From JBQTGK01 sp052400665 (GTDB taxonomy: Bacteria; Bacteroidota; Bacteroidia; Bacteroidales; Marinifilaceae), in assembly GCA_052400665.1 (NCBI GenBank), contig JBQTGK010000009.1: a stretch of DNA of 64,000 nt. One strand, given 5' to 3'. The position numbers were made by a program, and so were the translations under genes. Under the pieces are notes generated by a model, which saw only the letters and a list, made by a program, of their open reading frames with translations, was not told where the DNA came from and ran no database searches. Below, piece after piece: positions 1 through 10,300 of this stretch. The number at the start of each line of letters is the position of its first letter. The first letter of the stretch is position 1.

Positions 1-1155
1 ATTGTTTTTATCTTTTCCTTCGCAGCACATCGATGAGATGATCTGTTTTTTCATGCCTGTATTTGTAAACTCAAACTGATGCTGCATAACCAATAAGTCT
101 CGGTCTTTTTCGTTTAAGGCCCATTTTTTTTCCAGAATTGATTGCAGGATCATCGCCGGACTAGCATCTTTAATGCCAATAGTTTCATTTGAAAACAAAC
201 CAAGCCATTTTAGTTTATGAAAAGCTTCAGAATTTTTATTTATGTTCATAAATTCATTTAGATTTTCTTCGGTATGTTCCAGATCGCCAGGAAGAAAACT
301 ATTTAAAAATGATCTGCCCGATAATAGATGAGAGTTTTTTATTTTGTAGGAATCGTCGGTGCAACCTAAGCGCACCAATATGTTCCAGGCTTCGCAATAT
401 CCGGGGCGACGCAATGTGCCTCTAATAATGGTTGGTATATCTTCTAATCCGTAAAGCTTACAATAGTGCAAAGAATCTCTGTTTGGATACACTTCAAATT
501 CCCCGTAAGCATCAATTTCAGTTTTGATAATATTACTGAATAAATTGTAATAAGGAATGTATTTGTAATGCCCATTTTCTTTGTATTGGGCTATGCCTTG
601 TCCGGCAAGGACTACATTTTTTGGATTCCAGGAGAATTTATAATGCCATGGGTTGTCATCGCAATCGGGTGCAACTAAACCGCCACAAAATGATTTAAAA
701 GAAAGCAATTTGCCACCCTCTTTTTTAATTTTATTGATAACTCTCATGGCCGACATGTGATCAATTCCAGGGTCTACACCCAATTCGTTCCAAAACGATA
801 GTCCTTGTTCTTTTGCTTCTTCATGTAGTTCCTGCATTTCGGGAGAAACATAAGAAGGAGTTAGCAGATGTTTGCCATATTTTAAACATTCCTTAGCAAC
901 AATAATATGTAAAGAGGCAGGTACCATACTTATTACAATATCGGCAGCCGAAATTTCACTTGCTCTTTGCTCTAAATCTTTTAAGTTAAATCGGAGAGCA
1001 GTACCATTAGGATGAAGACCTATCTTTTTTTGTGCAGCTTGCAGCGACATGTCGCCAAGGGTAATTTTCCAATTATATTTATCCGATTGTTTAAGCAAGT
1101 ACTGTATTAGATTGGTAGAAGAAAGACCAGCTCCAATAATTAGAATGTTTTTCAT
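1..1155 (-). CDS. Saccharopine dehydrogenase family oxidoreductase (3' end outside window)
   Basis: Reading from 1155 down to the left edge gives one open frame with no stop, starting MKNILIIGAGLSS, so the C-terminus lies outside the window. The N-terminal GAGLSSTNL stretch is a Rossmann NAD(P)-binding loop, and residues near 130-140 (LGVDPGIDHMSA) match the conserved segment of saccharopine dehydrogenase / lysine-ketoglutarate reductase C-terminal family proteins. These act in lysine metabolism, or as carboxynorspermidine-type dehydrogenases in relatives; the exact substrate cannot be decided. It is transcribed divergently from mutS. Confidence 0.85.
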   Translation of the reverse strand, partial: MKNILIIGAGLSSTNLIQYLLKQSDKYNWKITLGDMSLQAAQKKIGLHPNGTALRFNLKDLEQRASEISAADIVISMVPASLHIIVAKECLKYGKHLLTPSYVSPEMQELHEEAKEQGLSFWNELGVDPGIDHMSAMRVINKIKKEGGKLLSFKSFCGGLVAPDCDDNPWHYKFSWNPKNVVLAGQGIAQYKENGHYKYIPYYNLFSNIIKTEIDAYGEFEVYPNRDSLHYCKLYGLEDIPTIIRGTLRRPGYCEAWNILVRLGCTDDSYKIKNSHLLSGRSFLNSFLPGDLEHTEENLNEFMNINKNSEAFHKLKWLGLFSNETIGIKDASPAMILQSILEKKWALNEKDRDLLVMQHQFEFTNTGMKKQIISSMCCEGKDKNN

Positions 1156-1435
1156 ATCAATATTATTTGTATCTAATTTAAGATGTAAATCATCAATAAA
1201 AAAGAGATTATTCTACTGTTTAAGGGAATAAATTACCTGTTTTTGTATTTCAGCCTTGTTTAAATTTACAACAATACAAAAGTAAATACCATCACAATTG
1301 ATAGATTTTTTAATATTTTTTTTTCGAAAGAGATTTATAATCATCATGTATTTGAATATATATCCTATCTATTTTTAAGGAATGAGTATATTTGTTCGAG
1401 ATAATAAAAGAGAGTAAATTCTAAATATTTTTCCC

Positions 1436-4051
1436 TTGGCAAAACAAAAAAAAGCTGTCGAAACGCCCCTAATGAAGCAATATTATCAGATGAAAGACAA
1501 ACATCCTGATGCAATTTTACTTTTTAGAGTTGGCGATTTTTACGAGACATTTGAAAATGATGCAGTTCGGGCATCCGAAATTTTAGGAATTACATTAACA
1601 AAGCGGGCCAATGGTTCGGCATCTTATGTTGAGTTGGCAGGATTTCCGCATCACGCCATAGATACCTATTTGCCAAAATTGGTTCGTGCAGGAATGCGTG
1701 TGGCTATTTGCGAGCAGCTGGAGGATCCGAAAAAAACCAAGAAAATTGTAAAACGGGGAATTATTGAGTTGGTAACTCCCGGGGTTTCCTATAATGACAA
1801 TGTGCTTGAGTATCGGGAAAATAATTTTTTAGCCTGTGTTCATTTGGAGAAAAAATCGGCGGGAATTGCTTTTCTAGATGCGTCGACCGGTGAATTTCTT
1901 ACTGCTGAAGGAAGTTTTGAATACATCGATAAGTTACTGGGTAATTTTCAGCCCAAAGAAGTATTATATCAGAAAGGAAAAGAGAAAATTTTTCATGAAT
2001 TGTTTGGTGGCAAATTTTACACTTTTACCATGGACGATTGGGTGTTTACCGAAAGTGCTGCCAAGGATCGTTTGTTGCGTCATTTCGAAACGTCCTCGCT
2101 AAAAGGATTTGGTGTTCAGAACCTCAGGAATGGAATAATTGCTTCGGGAGCTATTCTTCAATATCTGGATATTACCAAACACAGTCAGACCGGTCATGTA
2201 ACTCAGTTGTCTAGAATTGAAGAGGACAGGTATGTGTGGCTTGATAAGTTTACGGTTCGTAACCTTGAATTATTTGGTGTTTTAAACGACGGAGCACATA
2301 CTTTATCGCAGGTAATGGATAAAACCTTATCGCCAATGGGATCGCGTTTGTTAAAACGCTGGATTGCTTTACCTTTAAAAGATATTACAAGAATAAACAG
2401 CAGATTGGATGTGGTGAAATTTTTTCATTCAAGAGAAAATGAAGCCAGCACAATCGAAGATGAAATTAGACAGATTGGTGACTTGGAGCGGATTATTTCT
2501 AAGGTTGCTGTTGCCAGAGTGAGTCCTCGTGAAGTGATTCAATTAAAGAATGCATTAATTGCCATTGAACCCATACGCGATTTTTGTTTGAGTAGCGGAA
2601 ATAATGGTCTTTTGAAAATTGGTGATCAGTTGAATCCCTGTTTAAGCGTACGAGAGAAGATAGAGAAGGAAATAAAGGCCGATCCTCCTAATATGGTAAG
2701 CAAAGGGGGAGTAATTGCCAATGGAGTTTCTAAAGAGCTCGATGATCTTAGGAAAATTGCCTTTTCGGGGAAAGATTATTTAGTGCAAATGCAGGTTCGT
2801 GAAAGTGAACGAACAGGAATTCCATCGCTTAAAATAGGTTTTAATAATGTATTTGGATACTATATAGAAGTAAGAAATACACACAAAGATAAAGTGCCCG
2901 AGGAATGGATTAGGAAGCAAACTTTGGTTAGTGCAGAACGATACATTACTCAGGAGCTAAAAGAATACGAAGAAAAGATATTAGGAGCAGAGGAAAAAAT
3001 TCTGGCTCTCGAAACTCGCCTGTATAACGAGCTGGTTTTAGGAATTGCCGATTATATATCAACAATTCAGTTAAATGCTGCCATGATTGGGCGTTTAGAC
3101 TGTTTGCTGTCTTTTGCACGTTTAGCCAGAGAGAATAAGTACTCATGTCCGGAAATTAACGATACACAGGTAATTGATATTAAGCAAGGGCGACATCCGG
3201 TAATCGAAAAACAATTGCCAATTGATGAGCAGTACATTGCCAATGATGTTTATCTCGATAATGAAAACCAGCAGGTAATAATTATTACAGGTCCGAATAT
3301 GGCTGGTAAATCGGCTTTGTTGCGTCAAACAGCCTTAATCGTACTTATGGCACAAGTGGGGAGTTATGTTCCTGCCGAGTCGGCAAAAATAGGCTATGTA
3401 GATAAAATATTTACTCGCGTAGGAGCGTCAGATAATATTTCATCAGGAGAATCTACCTTTATGGTAGAAATGAACGAGGCAGCCAGTATTTTGAATAATT
3501 TGTCTTCCCGAAGTTTAATTTTATTAGATGAGCTCGGAAGAGGAACCAGTACGTACGATGGAATTTCTATAGCCTGGTCGATTGTTGAGTATATACATGA
3601 AAATGCAAAGTCGAAAGCGAAAACATTATTTGCTACGCATTATCATGAGTTAAATGAGATGGAAAAATCGTTTAACAGGGTAAAGAATTATAATGTTTCG
3701 GTAAAGGAAGTAAATAACAAAGTGATTTTTCTTAGAAAGCTGATTTCCGGAGGGTCGAATCATAGTTTTGGTATTCATGTGGCCCGAATGGCAGGTATGC
3801 CTAAATCGGTTGTAAAGCGTGCCGATGAGATTTTAGAGCAACTAGAAGGAAATAAAAATGAAGAGTCGTTGGCTAAGCCCATTGGAAATATTGCACAGCA
3901 AAGAGAAGGATATCAAATGAGCTTTTTTCAGTTAGATGATCCGGTTTTGGAACAAATAAGAGGAGAGATTTCTGATTTGGATATAAATAACCTAACCCCA
4001 ATCGAAGCATTAAACAAGCTAAATGAGATAAAAAAGATCTCAGGATTGTAA
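1436..4051 (+). CDS. mutS: DNA mismatch repair ATPase MutS
   Basis: The 871-residue product has full MutS length. The mismatch-reading Phe-x-Glu lies in FYETF (residues 35-39). The ATPase Walker A loop GPNMAGKS begins near residue 619, followed by the DELGRGTSTYDG Walker B/signature and the TLFATHYHEL switch. It binds mismatches as a dimer and recruits MutL. The start is a TTG at 1436: the encoded MAKQKK..ETPLMKQY matches the usual beginning of Bacteroidota MutS, while the next ATG (codon 13) would cut it off. A TATATTTG at 1387-1394 may be its -7 element. Confidence 0.97.
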   Translation: MAKQKKAVETPLMKQYYQMKDKHPDAILLFRVGDFYETFENDAVRASEILGITLTKRANGSASYVELAGFPHHAIDTYLPKLVRAGMRVAICEQLEDPKKTKKIVKRGIIELVTPGVSYNDNVLEYRENNFLACVHLEKKSAGIAFLDASTGEFLTAEGSFEYIDKLLGNFQPKEVLYQKGKEKIFHELFGGKFYTFTMDDWVFTESAAKDRLLRHFETSSLKGFGVQNLRNGIIASGAILQYLDITKHSQTGHVTQLSRIEEDRYVWLDKFTVRNLELFGVLNDGAHTLSQVMDKTLSPMGSRLLKRWIALPLKDITRINSRLDVVKFFHSRENEASTIEDEIRQIGDLERIISKVAVARVSPREVIQLKNALIAIEPIRDFCLSSGNNGLLKIGDQLNPCLSVREKIEKEIKADPPNMVSKGGVIANGVSKELDDLRKIAFSGKDYLVQMQVRESERTGIPSLKIGFNNVFGYYIEVRNTHKDKVPEEWIRKQTLVSAERYITQELKEYEEKILGAEEKILALETRLYNELVLGIADYISTIQLNAAMIGRLDCLLSFARLARENKYSCPEINDTQVIDIKQGRHPVIEKQLPIDEQYIANDVYLDNENQQVIIITGPNMAGKSALLRQTALIVLMAQVGSYVPAESAKIGYVDKIFTRVGASDNISSGESTFMVEMNEAASILNNLSSRSLILLDELGRGTSTYDGISIAWSIVEYIHENAKSKAKTLFATHYHELNEMEKSFNRVKNYNVSVKEVNNKVIFLRKLISGGSNHSFGIHVARMAGMPKSVVKRADEILEQLEGNKNEESLAKPIGNIAQQREGYQMSFFQLDDPVLEQIRGEISDLDINNLTPIEALNKLNEIKKISGL

Positions 4052-4196
4052 TCAGATAAAAAAAATAAAAAAAAAGTGAGTCTCCCATTTATAAAGGCTT
4101 TCGGCGCGTACTATCTGAATTTCAAGGAGTCAGAAATGTGAAGTTGCAGAAAGATTTTCTGCTGATTTAAAAAAAATAGCAGAAATGTTTTTTTTC

Positions 4197-4228
4197 TTTT
4201 GCAGAATCAAAAAATACGCATATATTTG
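4197..4228 (+). promoter_or_regulatory. Bacteroidota-type promoter of the tRNA-Gly/tRNA-Leu pair
   Basis: TTTTG at 4197-4201 and TATATTTG at 4221-4228, 19 bases apart, match the -33 TTG / -7 TAnnTTTG promoter of this phylum. The tRNA pair starts 44 bases downstream. Confidence 0.7.
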
Positions 4229-4272
4229 CATCGCAATTGAGAGAACAACGGTTCACTTTTAAAGCAAATAAT

Positions 4273-4345
4273 GCGAGAATAGCTCAGTTGGTAGAGCATA
4301 ACCTTGCCAAGGTTAGGGTCGCGAGTTCGAGTCTCGTTTCTCGCT
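4273..4345 (+). tRNA. tRNA-Gly (anticodon GCC)
   Basis: A 73-base cloverleaf: acceptor GCGAGAA pairs with TTCTCGC, the anticodon arm is ACCTT-GCC-AAGGT, and the T arm contains GTTCGAG. CCA is not encoded. It is 17 bases upstream of tRNA-Leu and shares its promoter and terminator. Confidence 0.96.
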
Positions 4346-4362
4346 CAAAATCCAATAAGGAT

Positions 4363-4446
4363 GCCCAGGTGGTGGAATTGGTAGACACGCTGGACTTAAA
4401 ATCCAGTGGCCTTTAGGCCGTGCGGGTTCAAGTCCCGCCCCGGGTA
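4363..4446 (+). tRNA. tRNA-Leu (anticodon TAA)
   Basis: An 84-base class II tRNA with a long variable arm (TGGCCTTTAGGCCGT), anticodon stem CTGGA-CT-TAA-AA-TCCAG and T loop GTTCAAG. The acceptor is GCCCAGG against CCCGGGT, with one mismatch. CCA is not encoded. Confidence 0.95.
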
Positions 4447-4452
4447 CAATAA

Positions 4453-4492
4453 CCCTCATAAACAGCAATGTTTATGAGGGTTTTGTTTTTTT
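4453..4492 (+). terminator. Rho-independent terminator after the tRNA pair
   Basis: A perfect 12-bp stem, CCCTCATAAACA (4453-4464) with TGTTTATGAGGG (4469-4480), has a GCAA loop and is followed by TTTTGTTTTTTT. Confidence 0.93.
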
Positions 4493-4584
4493 ATAGAACG
4501 AATGGGGAATGTTTAGATCAGTCACAAAAATTGAGCCTCTAAATAAATTAACGGATCAATTTTTTTAATCTGTATAGAATACTT

Positions 4585-4713
4585 TTAGACTTGCAAGACC
4601 TTTAAACTATCTTCTAAAGCCCCTACTATTCGTAGTAAAAGATTATCATCGGTAATTACCTTACCTTTTAGCAGAATCATTTGTGCTGCGATTTTATTTC
4701 CTATCTTATCCGA
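4585..4713 (-). pseudogene. Possible C-terminal gene fragment
   Basis: On the reverse strand, between a stop at 4714-4716 and a stop at 4585-4587, an open stretch reads SDKIGNKIAAQMILLKGKV.., protein-like but with no plausible start or upstream continuation. It may be a decayed gene remnant. I see nothing else in the 263 bases between the tRNA terminator and the next gene. Confidence 0.25.
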
Positions 4714-4755
4714 TCACCCATTTAAGCAAATTTCTACTATTTTTAGAATCCAATT

Positions 4756-5256
4756 TTGTGTGATTTCAGAATAATTACTGGATTATTTATGAATAACAGG
4801 CAGGTGAGTGATAATGATTTGAAGTTTAAATACATCCAGAATCAGGGAGGTGTTACCTCTAGAGTTTTACTAAAACTAGATACGATTTTTAATGTGAATC
4901 GTATTGTATATTTTATAGATATGAGAATTCTTGTTCCTTCAGCAATTTTAAGCCTTTTAACTGGTTGGATTTATTCTCAACTAACTCCATGGGGATACTT
5001 CAAACATGGTTGGTTAATATTCAAATGGGTAATTACGGTTCTTATAATAGTGCTTGGTACTATATTCTCCGAACCATGTATTGCAAAAACTGTAGAAATA
5101 TCTGGACAACTTGGTTTGGATTCAGTAAAAAACTCAGACTATCGATGGTATATGAATAGTCATCTTACTATGGGAGTTTGTATGACAGGCACGCTTATTA
5201 TTGCAGTTTTTATTTCCATATTAAAACCTAAGAAAATAGTAAAGAAGAATGCTTAA
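4756..5256 (+). CDS. Small integral membrane protein, DUF2269-like
   Basis: The 166-residue product has two or three hydrophobic segments: around residues 55-68, around 85-110 (WLIFKWVITVLIIVLGTIF), and around 140-158 near the C-terminus. The pattern of a helix, a GWLIFKW segment and a C-terminal helix followed by KPKK resembles DUF2269-type membrane proteins. The start is uncertain; ATG 4789 (MNNRQVSD) is an alternative. The N-terminus lacks the first transmembrane helix usual for that family, so the gene may be truncated. No operon partners. Confidence 0.5.
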   Translation: MCDFRIITGLFMNNRQVSDNDLKFKYIQNQGGVTSRVLLKLDTIFNVNRIVYFIDMRILVPSAILSLLTGWIYSQLTPWGYFKHGWLIFKWVITVLIIVLGTIFSEPCIAKTVEISGQLGLDSVKNSDYRWYMNSHLTMGVCMTGTLIIAVFISILKPKKIVKKNA

Positions 5257-5518
5257 TATTTAAGCTTTATTTTGCTAAAGGCAATATATGAAACGAATTC
5301 ATTCTGAAGAAAATGTGATTGATAATATAATTATAAATTTTTTATGTTATCAGGATAACTTCTGGAATTTTTTATCAGTTAATTGACAAATCGATACAGA
5401 AGAAGTAGTATTATTCGTTAAACCGTACTTCAATTAGTTTGGGTAATATTTACATGGTTTTCATTTATATTGCTTCTTTTTTTGTGAAATGAAAATAATG
5501 TTAAAAAATCAAAATTTA

Positions 5519-5549
5519 CTTGCTGTGGAATAAAAATAAATTACATTTG
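5519..5549 (+). promoter_or_regulatory. Promoter of the TetR regulator gene
   Basis: TTG at 5520-5522 and TACATTTG at 5542-5549 are separated by 19 bases, the phylum consensus spacing. The inverted repeat operator begins 7 bases after the -7 element, over the expected transcription start. Confidence 0.7.
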
Positions 5550-5555
5550 CACAGA

Positions 5556-5583
5556 ATAAACTAAAATAATATAATTGGTTTAC
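5556..5583 (+). promoter_or_regulatory. TetR operator copy 1 (autoregulatory)
   Basis: ATAAACTA (5556-5563), 12 bases, TGGTTTAC (5576-5583). The same half-sites and the same 12-base spacer recur at 6228-6255 and 13206-13233. It ends 5 bases before the tetR start codon, as expected for autorepression. Confidence 0.7.
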
Positions 5584-5588
5584 TTGTT

Positions 5589-6155
5589 ATGAAGTTTGGA
5601 AACGAGAATATAGAAAAAATTGTTTTTGAAAGTACTAAAAACATTTTGCTAAAACGAGGAGTTAAGGGGTGGAATATGGATGATTTGGCAAAAGAATGCG
5701 GAATGTCTAAAAGAACACTTTATAAAATAATAGGTAGCAAGGAAGAATTATTGTACAGGTGTTATCAGGATACTTTTAATTTATATGCAGAGAATTTTAG
5801 AAAGTTTATAAAGCAGGATGTTGATTATTATACTTTGCTTGATAATTTGTCGGATCAGATTGCAAATGGAATTGACGAATATGTGATTGCCAGTTCGAAG
5901 ACTATAAGAACAGAATATCCTCAAATATCAAAAATGATTGATGAGAAAATTGATATTCATCATGAGTTAATAATTGCATTTATTGAAAAAGGATGTGAGA
6001 AAAACTTACTAAGAGATGATGTGAATCCTAAAATTATTGATCATATAGTGGAAGCCTTGATGAGTTATAATGTGATGAATAGTAAAGGTAAGGCTGATTT
6101 TGAAATTAAAATAAAAGAGCAATTAAAATTTTTATTTGAAATAATTAAAAAATAG
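5589..6155 (+). CDS. TetR/AcrR family transcriptional regulator
   Basis: The 188-residue protein has an N-terminal helix-turn-helix (about residues 30-55, MDDLAKECGMSKRTLYKIIGS) and a helical ligand/dimer domain, the TetR layout. It stands 148 bases upstream of an RND efflux operon on the same strand, as local repressors of drug pumps often do. A 28-bp inverted repeat precedes this gene, the pump operon and the V-ATPase operon, suggesting it represses all three. The inducer is unknown. Confidence 0.9.
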   Translation: MKFGNENIEKIVFESTKNILLKRGVKGWNMDDLAKECGMSKRTLYKIIGSKEELLYRCYQDTFNLYAENFRKFIKQDVDYYTLLDNLSDQIANGIDEYVIASSKTIRTEYPQISKMIDEKIDIHHELIIAFIEKGCEKNLLRDDVNPKIIDHIVEALMSYNVMNSKGKADFEIKIKEQLKFLFEIIKK

Positions 6156-6227
6156 AGATAATTAACTAAAAATCTTGGGGATACTTAAGCATTATAGCTA
6201 AAGTAAGCCTTATTTTTTTGAACAAAA

Positions 6228-6268
6228 GTAAACTAAGAACACAAAAATAGTTTACACAGTGGTGTAAA
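6228..6268 (+). promoter_or_regulatory. TetR operator copy 2, upstream of the RND efflux operon
   Basis: GTAAACTA (6228-6235), 12 bases, TAGTTTAC (6248-6255) form an inverted repeat of the same design as at tetR and the V-ATPase operon. A second palindrome overlaps its right half: TTTACAC (6251-6257), AGTG, GTGTAAA (6262-6268). It lies 36-76 bases upstream of the adaptor gene. Confidence 0.7.
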
Positions 6269-6303
6269 TAAATTAATATTGAAAATCTACTAATGTTTGA
6301 GTA

Positions 6304-7383
6304 ATGAAGTATTTAAAAGGTATCAGCTATTTGCTGATAGGAATGTCGATTTTTGTTGGTTGTAAAGAAAAAGCCAAAGAAAAAGTACATGTAAGATCGG
6401 TTAAAGTTTATCATACAAGTAGTAAGGTAAATCAGAACAATGCAACAATTGTTCCTGCAAGTATTAATGAGAAGCGAGAGACAAAGCTTGCATTTAGAGT
6501 AAATGGTCCGTTGGTTAAATTGAACGACATTATTGGCGATTATGTATCAAAAGGACAGGTAATTGCTAAAATTGATACACGTGATTACAAAATTGCACTA
6601 GAATCGACACAGGCAGCTTATAAATTAGCTAGTGCAGAATATAAGCGCTATAAGACTTTATTGGAAAAAGAAAGTGTATCTGCAAGTACTTACGATCTTA
6701 TGGAATCGAATTATACTGCAGCAAAAACGGCTTACGAGTCGGCTAAAAATGCATTAGAGGATACTGAGTTAAAAGCTCCGTTTTCCGGATACATTAGTGA
6801 TGTATACGTGAATAATTTTGAAGAAGTAAATCCTGGACAAGCTATTGTCTCGTTTATTGATCTTTCAAAATTTGAAGTGAAAGCCTGGATTTCCTTAGAG
6901 GATTTAGATAAAATTAATGATAGCACTCAATATGCTTGCTTAGTAGAAGTAGGGAATAAAAAAATAAGTATTCCCGGAACTTTAAAAGAAGTAGGACACA
7001 AAACTAGTATCTCAAAACAATCTTATCCTATATCAATATTGATTGATGCGCCGGATAATGTAAAGCTTCGTTCAGGAATGACAACACACCTTGAGATTAT
7101 TGAAAATGGAGCTGATTCTGTAGCTTCTCTGGAAATTCCTGTTACCTGTGTATTCAATAAAGAAAATAAAACATTCGTATGGCTATTTAACGAAAATTCA
7201 AAAACTGTTTCTGCAAAGGAAGTGGCCAGTGGAAAAATATTGGCTAACGATATGATAGAAATACAAAAAGGATTGACTGGTGGAGAAAATATTGTTAGCA
7301 CAGGAGTTAATTATCTATTTGAAGGCCAAAAAGTAAAGAAGTACGAAGGATTTTCAAAAACAAATGTAGGTCACAAATTGTAA
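6304..7383 (+). CDS. RND efflux periplasmic adaptor (membrane fusion protein), lipoprotein
   Basis: The 359-residue protein has a lipoprotein signal with Cys20 (MSIFVGC), so it should be anchored on the periplasmic side of a membrane. Its plan is that of AcrA/HlyD adaptors: a lipoyl half (VKLNDIIGDYVSKGQVIAKID, around residues 75-95), an alpha-helical hairpin, the second lipoyl half (APFSGYISDVYV), then beta-barrel and membrane-proximal domains. It links the permease that starts 5 bases downstream to the TolC at 11332. Confidence 0.93.
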   Translation: MKYLKGISYLLIGMSIFVGCKEKAKEKVHVRSVKVYHTSSKVNQNNATIVPASINEKRETKLAFRVNGPLVKLNDIIGDYVSKGQVIAKIDTRDYKIALESTQAAYKLASAEYKRYKTLLEKESVSASTYDLMESNYTAAKTAYESAKNALEDTELKAPFSGYISDVYVNNFEEVNPGQAIVSFIDLSKFEVKAWISLEDLDKINDSTQYACLVEVGNKKISIPGTLKEVGHKTSISKQSYPISILIDAPDNVKLRSGMTTHLEIIENGADSVASLEIPVTCVFNKENKTFVWLFNENSKTVSAKEVASGKILANDMIEIQKGLTGGENIVSTGVNYLFEGQKVKKYEGFSKTNVGHKL

Positions 7384-7387
7384 GAAA

Positions 7388-10300
7388 ATGAATTTAACAG
7401 AATATTCACTAAAGAACAAGATTGTAGTTTACTTCTTGTTGCTGATTGTAATGGTGGGAGGAGTTTCGTCTTACTTCAGTATGGGTAAACTCGAAGATGC
7501 CGTGTTTACTATTAAAACAGCTTTGGTTGTTACACAATATCCGGGTGCATCCCCTCACGAGGTGGAACAGGAAGTAACCGAGGTAGTAGAGCGTGCAGCT
7601 CAAAGTATGGATAATATCGATGAAATATTTTCGAGTTCGTATGCAGGTCTTTCTATCGTTGAAATTGAACTGGAAGATAAGTTACGATCAAAAGAAATGC
7701 CACAGGTTTGGGATATTCTTCGTAAAAAACTAAAAGATGCAGAAGGAAATTTACCTTCAGGAGCAAAAACTCCTCAGGTAATTGATGATTATGGTGATGT
7801 ATATGGAATGTTTTATGCAATTACCGGCGATGGATTTACTTACGAAGAACTAAACGATTATGCTCAGTATTTGAAACAGGAATTATTACCGGTTGACCAA
7901 GTTGGTAAAATTACCTTGTTTGGAAATCGTACCGAAGTTGTTGATGTGATCATTAAGGAATCAAAAAAATCGGAATTGGGAGTTAATCCCGGTATTATTG
8001 CTCAGGCATTTAATTCTCAAGCTGAGATTGCTGCCGCTGGAAGTATTGAAATCAACGATCGTTACATCAGAGTTTCAGGTAATAATGCCTTTAAAAATCT
8101 GGAAGAAATTAAAAACACGATTGTACAGGTTGGAGAAGAACAGTTCTATTTAAAAGATGTAGCGGAAATTAAAAAGTCTTTTCTGGAACCGGCTCAGGGT
8201 TTGATGAAAAGAAATAAACAGAATGCAATTGGCTTAGGAATTTCTACAACCAAAGGGGGAAATGTACTCACATTGGCCGAAAATATTAATGCTAAGTTAG
8301 AAAACATCAGACCTAATTTACCTTTAGGAGTAGAAATAACATCCGTATACAATGAGGCCAAAGAGGTAGAGAAAGCTAATGATGGTTTTATTATGAACCT
8401 GATTGCATCGGTAGCTATTGTTGTAGTTGTATTGTTATTGTTTATGGGATGGCAATCGGGATTACTAATTGGTAGTGGTTTGGTATTCTCAATTTTGGGA
8501 ACTCTTATTGTAATGAATGTGATGAACATTAGTCTTCATCGTACATCGCTTGCAGCTATTATTATTGCAATGGGAATGTTGGTTGATAATGCTATTGTAG
8601 TTACCGATGGAACTTTGGTTTCCTTACAAAAAGGAATGAATCGCAGAAAAGCCATTGTGGATATTTCAAGTTCAACATCGCTTCCTTTGTTAGGTGCAAC
8701 ACTGATTGCTATATTGGCATTCTTACCAGTATTTCTTGCGCCTAATGCAGCTGGAGAAATTTGTCATGATTTATTTCTGGTATTGGCCATTTCGCTGATT
8801 CTGAGTTGGTTTTTTGCCATGACACAAACAGCTATTACAAACGAGAAATTCCTGAAAGCACCTAAAGAAATTAAAGATCCTTACGCTAGTAAATTTTATC
8901 AGAAGTTTAAAGGTATTTTGTTGGGAACCTTAAAGCATCGATGGATTTCATTGTTTGGAGTAATTGGATTTCTAATTATTTCTTTAGTGGCATTTACCAA
9001 TTTAAGGCAGTCTTTCTTTGATCCTATGCAAAAGCCATATTTTATTGTGGATTATTGGTTGCCCGAGGGAAGTTCGGTAAACAAAGTTGAACAGGATATG
9101 CTTATGGCTGAGAAAGATCTTCTTGAAAATTATCCTGAGGTGGTTAATGTTACAACAGCAATAAGTCAAACACCTTCTCGATTTTTATTAGCTGCTCAGG
9201 CCGAAAATTATAATACGAGCTTTGGTTACCTGGTGGTTGAAACGCATAGTTCGGACGAAACCGATGAAATGATTCCGAAGATTACAGAATACTTTAGAGA
9301 CAATTATCCACAAGCCAGAGCAAGAGTAAAAAAATATATTGCAGGACCGCCAATTGCTTACAAAGTTGAAGCCCGATTTATGGGACCCGACCCTGCTGTC
9401 TTAAGAAATTTATCGGAGCAAGCCAAAGCAATTATGCACAACGCACCCGAATGTGGTGACATTTGTGATGACTGGAGAAATAAAGTGCTGACCTGGGCTC
9501 CAAAATATTCACAAGTAAAAGGTTCGCGTGCAGGAATTTCCAGAAGTGATTTGGGAAATGCCATACAACAATTAACGAGTACAGGATTAGGTATTGGTTT
9601 ATATCGTGAGAATGAAGAAAAATTGCCGGTCATGTTAAAAGTAGATCAGACAGCCAAAAATAGCATAGAGGCTATTGAAAATACAAGTGTTTGGTCGCAG
9701 ACTGGAGCATATTCAGTACCACTGAAAGAAGTGGTTGATAGTATTAGCGTATCATGGGAAAATAGTGTGATCAAACGATATAATCGTCAGCGTGCTATTA
9801 CGGTACAATGCGATCCTGCTAATTCCGATATGACAGGTGCAACGCTATTAGCTGCAATAAAAGATAAAATCGAAGCTATTCCATTACCATCAGGTTATGG
9901 CATTATGTGGGATGGTGAATTAAAACCTTCTACAGAATCGAAAGAGGGTACTGGAACATTTTTTCCCATGGCCATGCTTTTAATGGTATTTATTATTGTT
10001 ATGCTTTTTAATAGCGTACGTCAGTCATTGGTCGTAATTGCAATTATTCCTTTGTCGATAATTGGTGTTGGAATAGGACTATTTGTAACAAATAATGCCT
10101 TTGGTTTTATGGCTATTGTAGGATTTTTAGGCTTAATAGGTATGGTGCTGAAAAATGCCATTGTACTAATGGATCAGATTAATATAAATCTGGAGTCTGA
10201 GGGAATGAAACCTTTGCCAGCAGTTGTTGATGCAGCTGTTAGTCGTTTACGTCCAGTATTCTTAGCAGCCGTTACTACAATTTTAGGTATGACACCAATT

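Noticed and set aside
1049..1231. Forward-strand 60-codon frame at the start of the window
   Set aside because: It is antisense to the saccharopine dehydrogenase-type gene and has no protein character.
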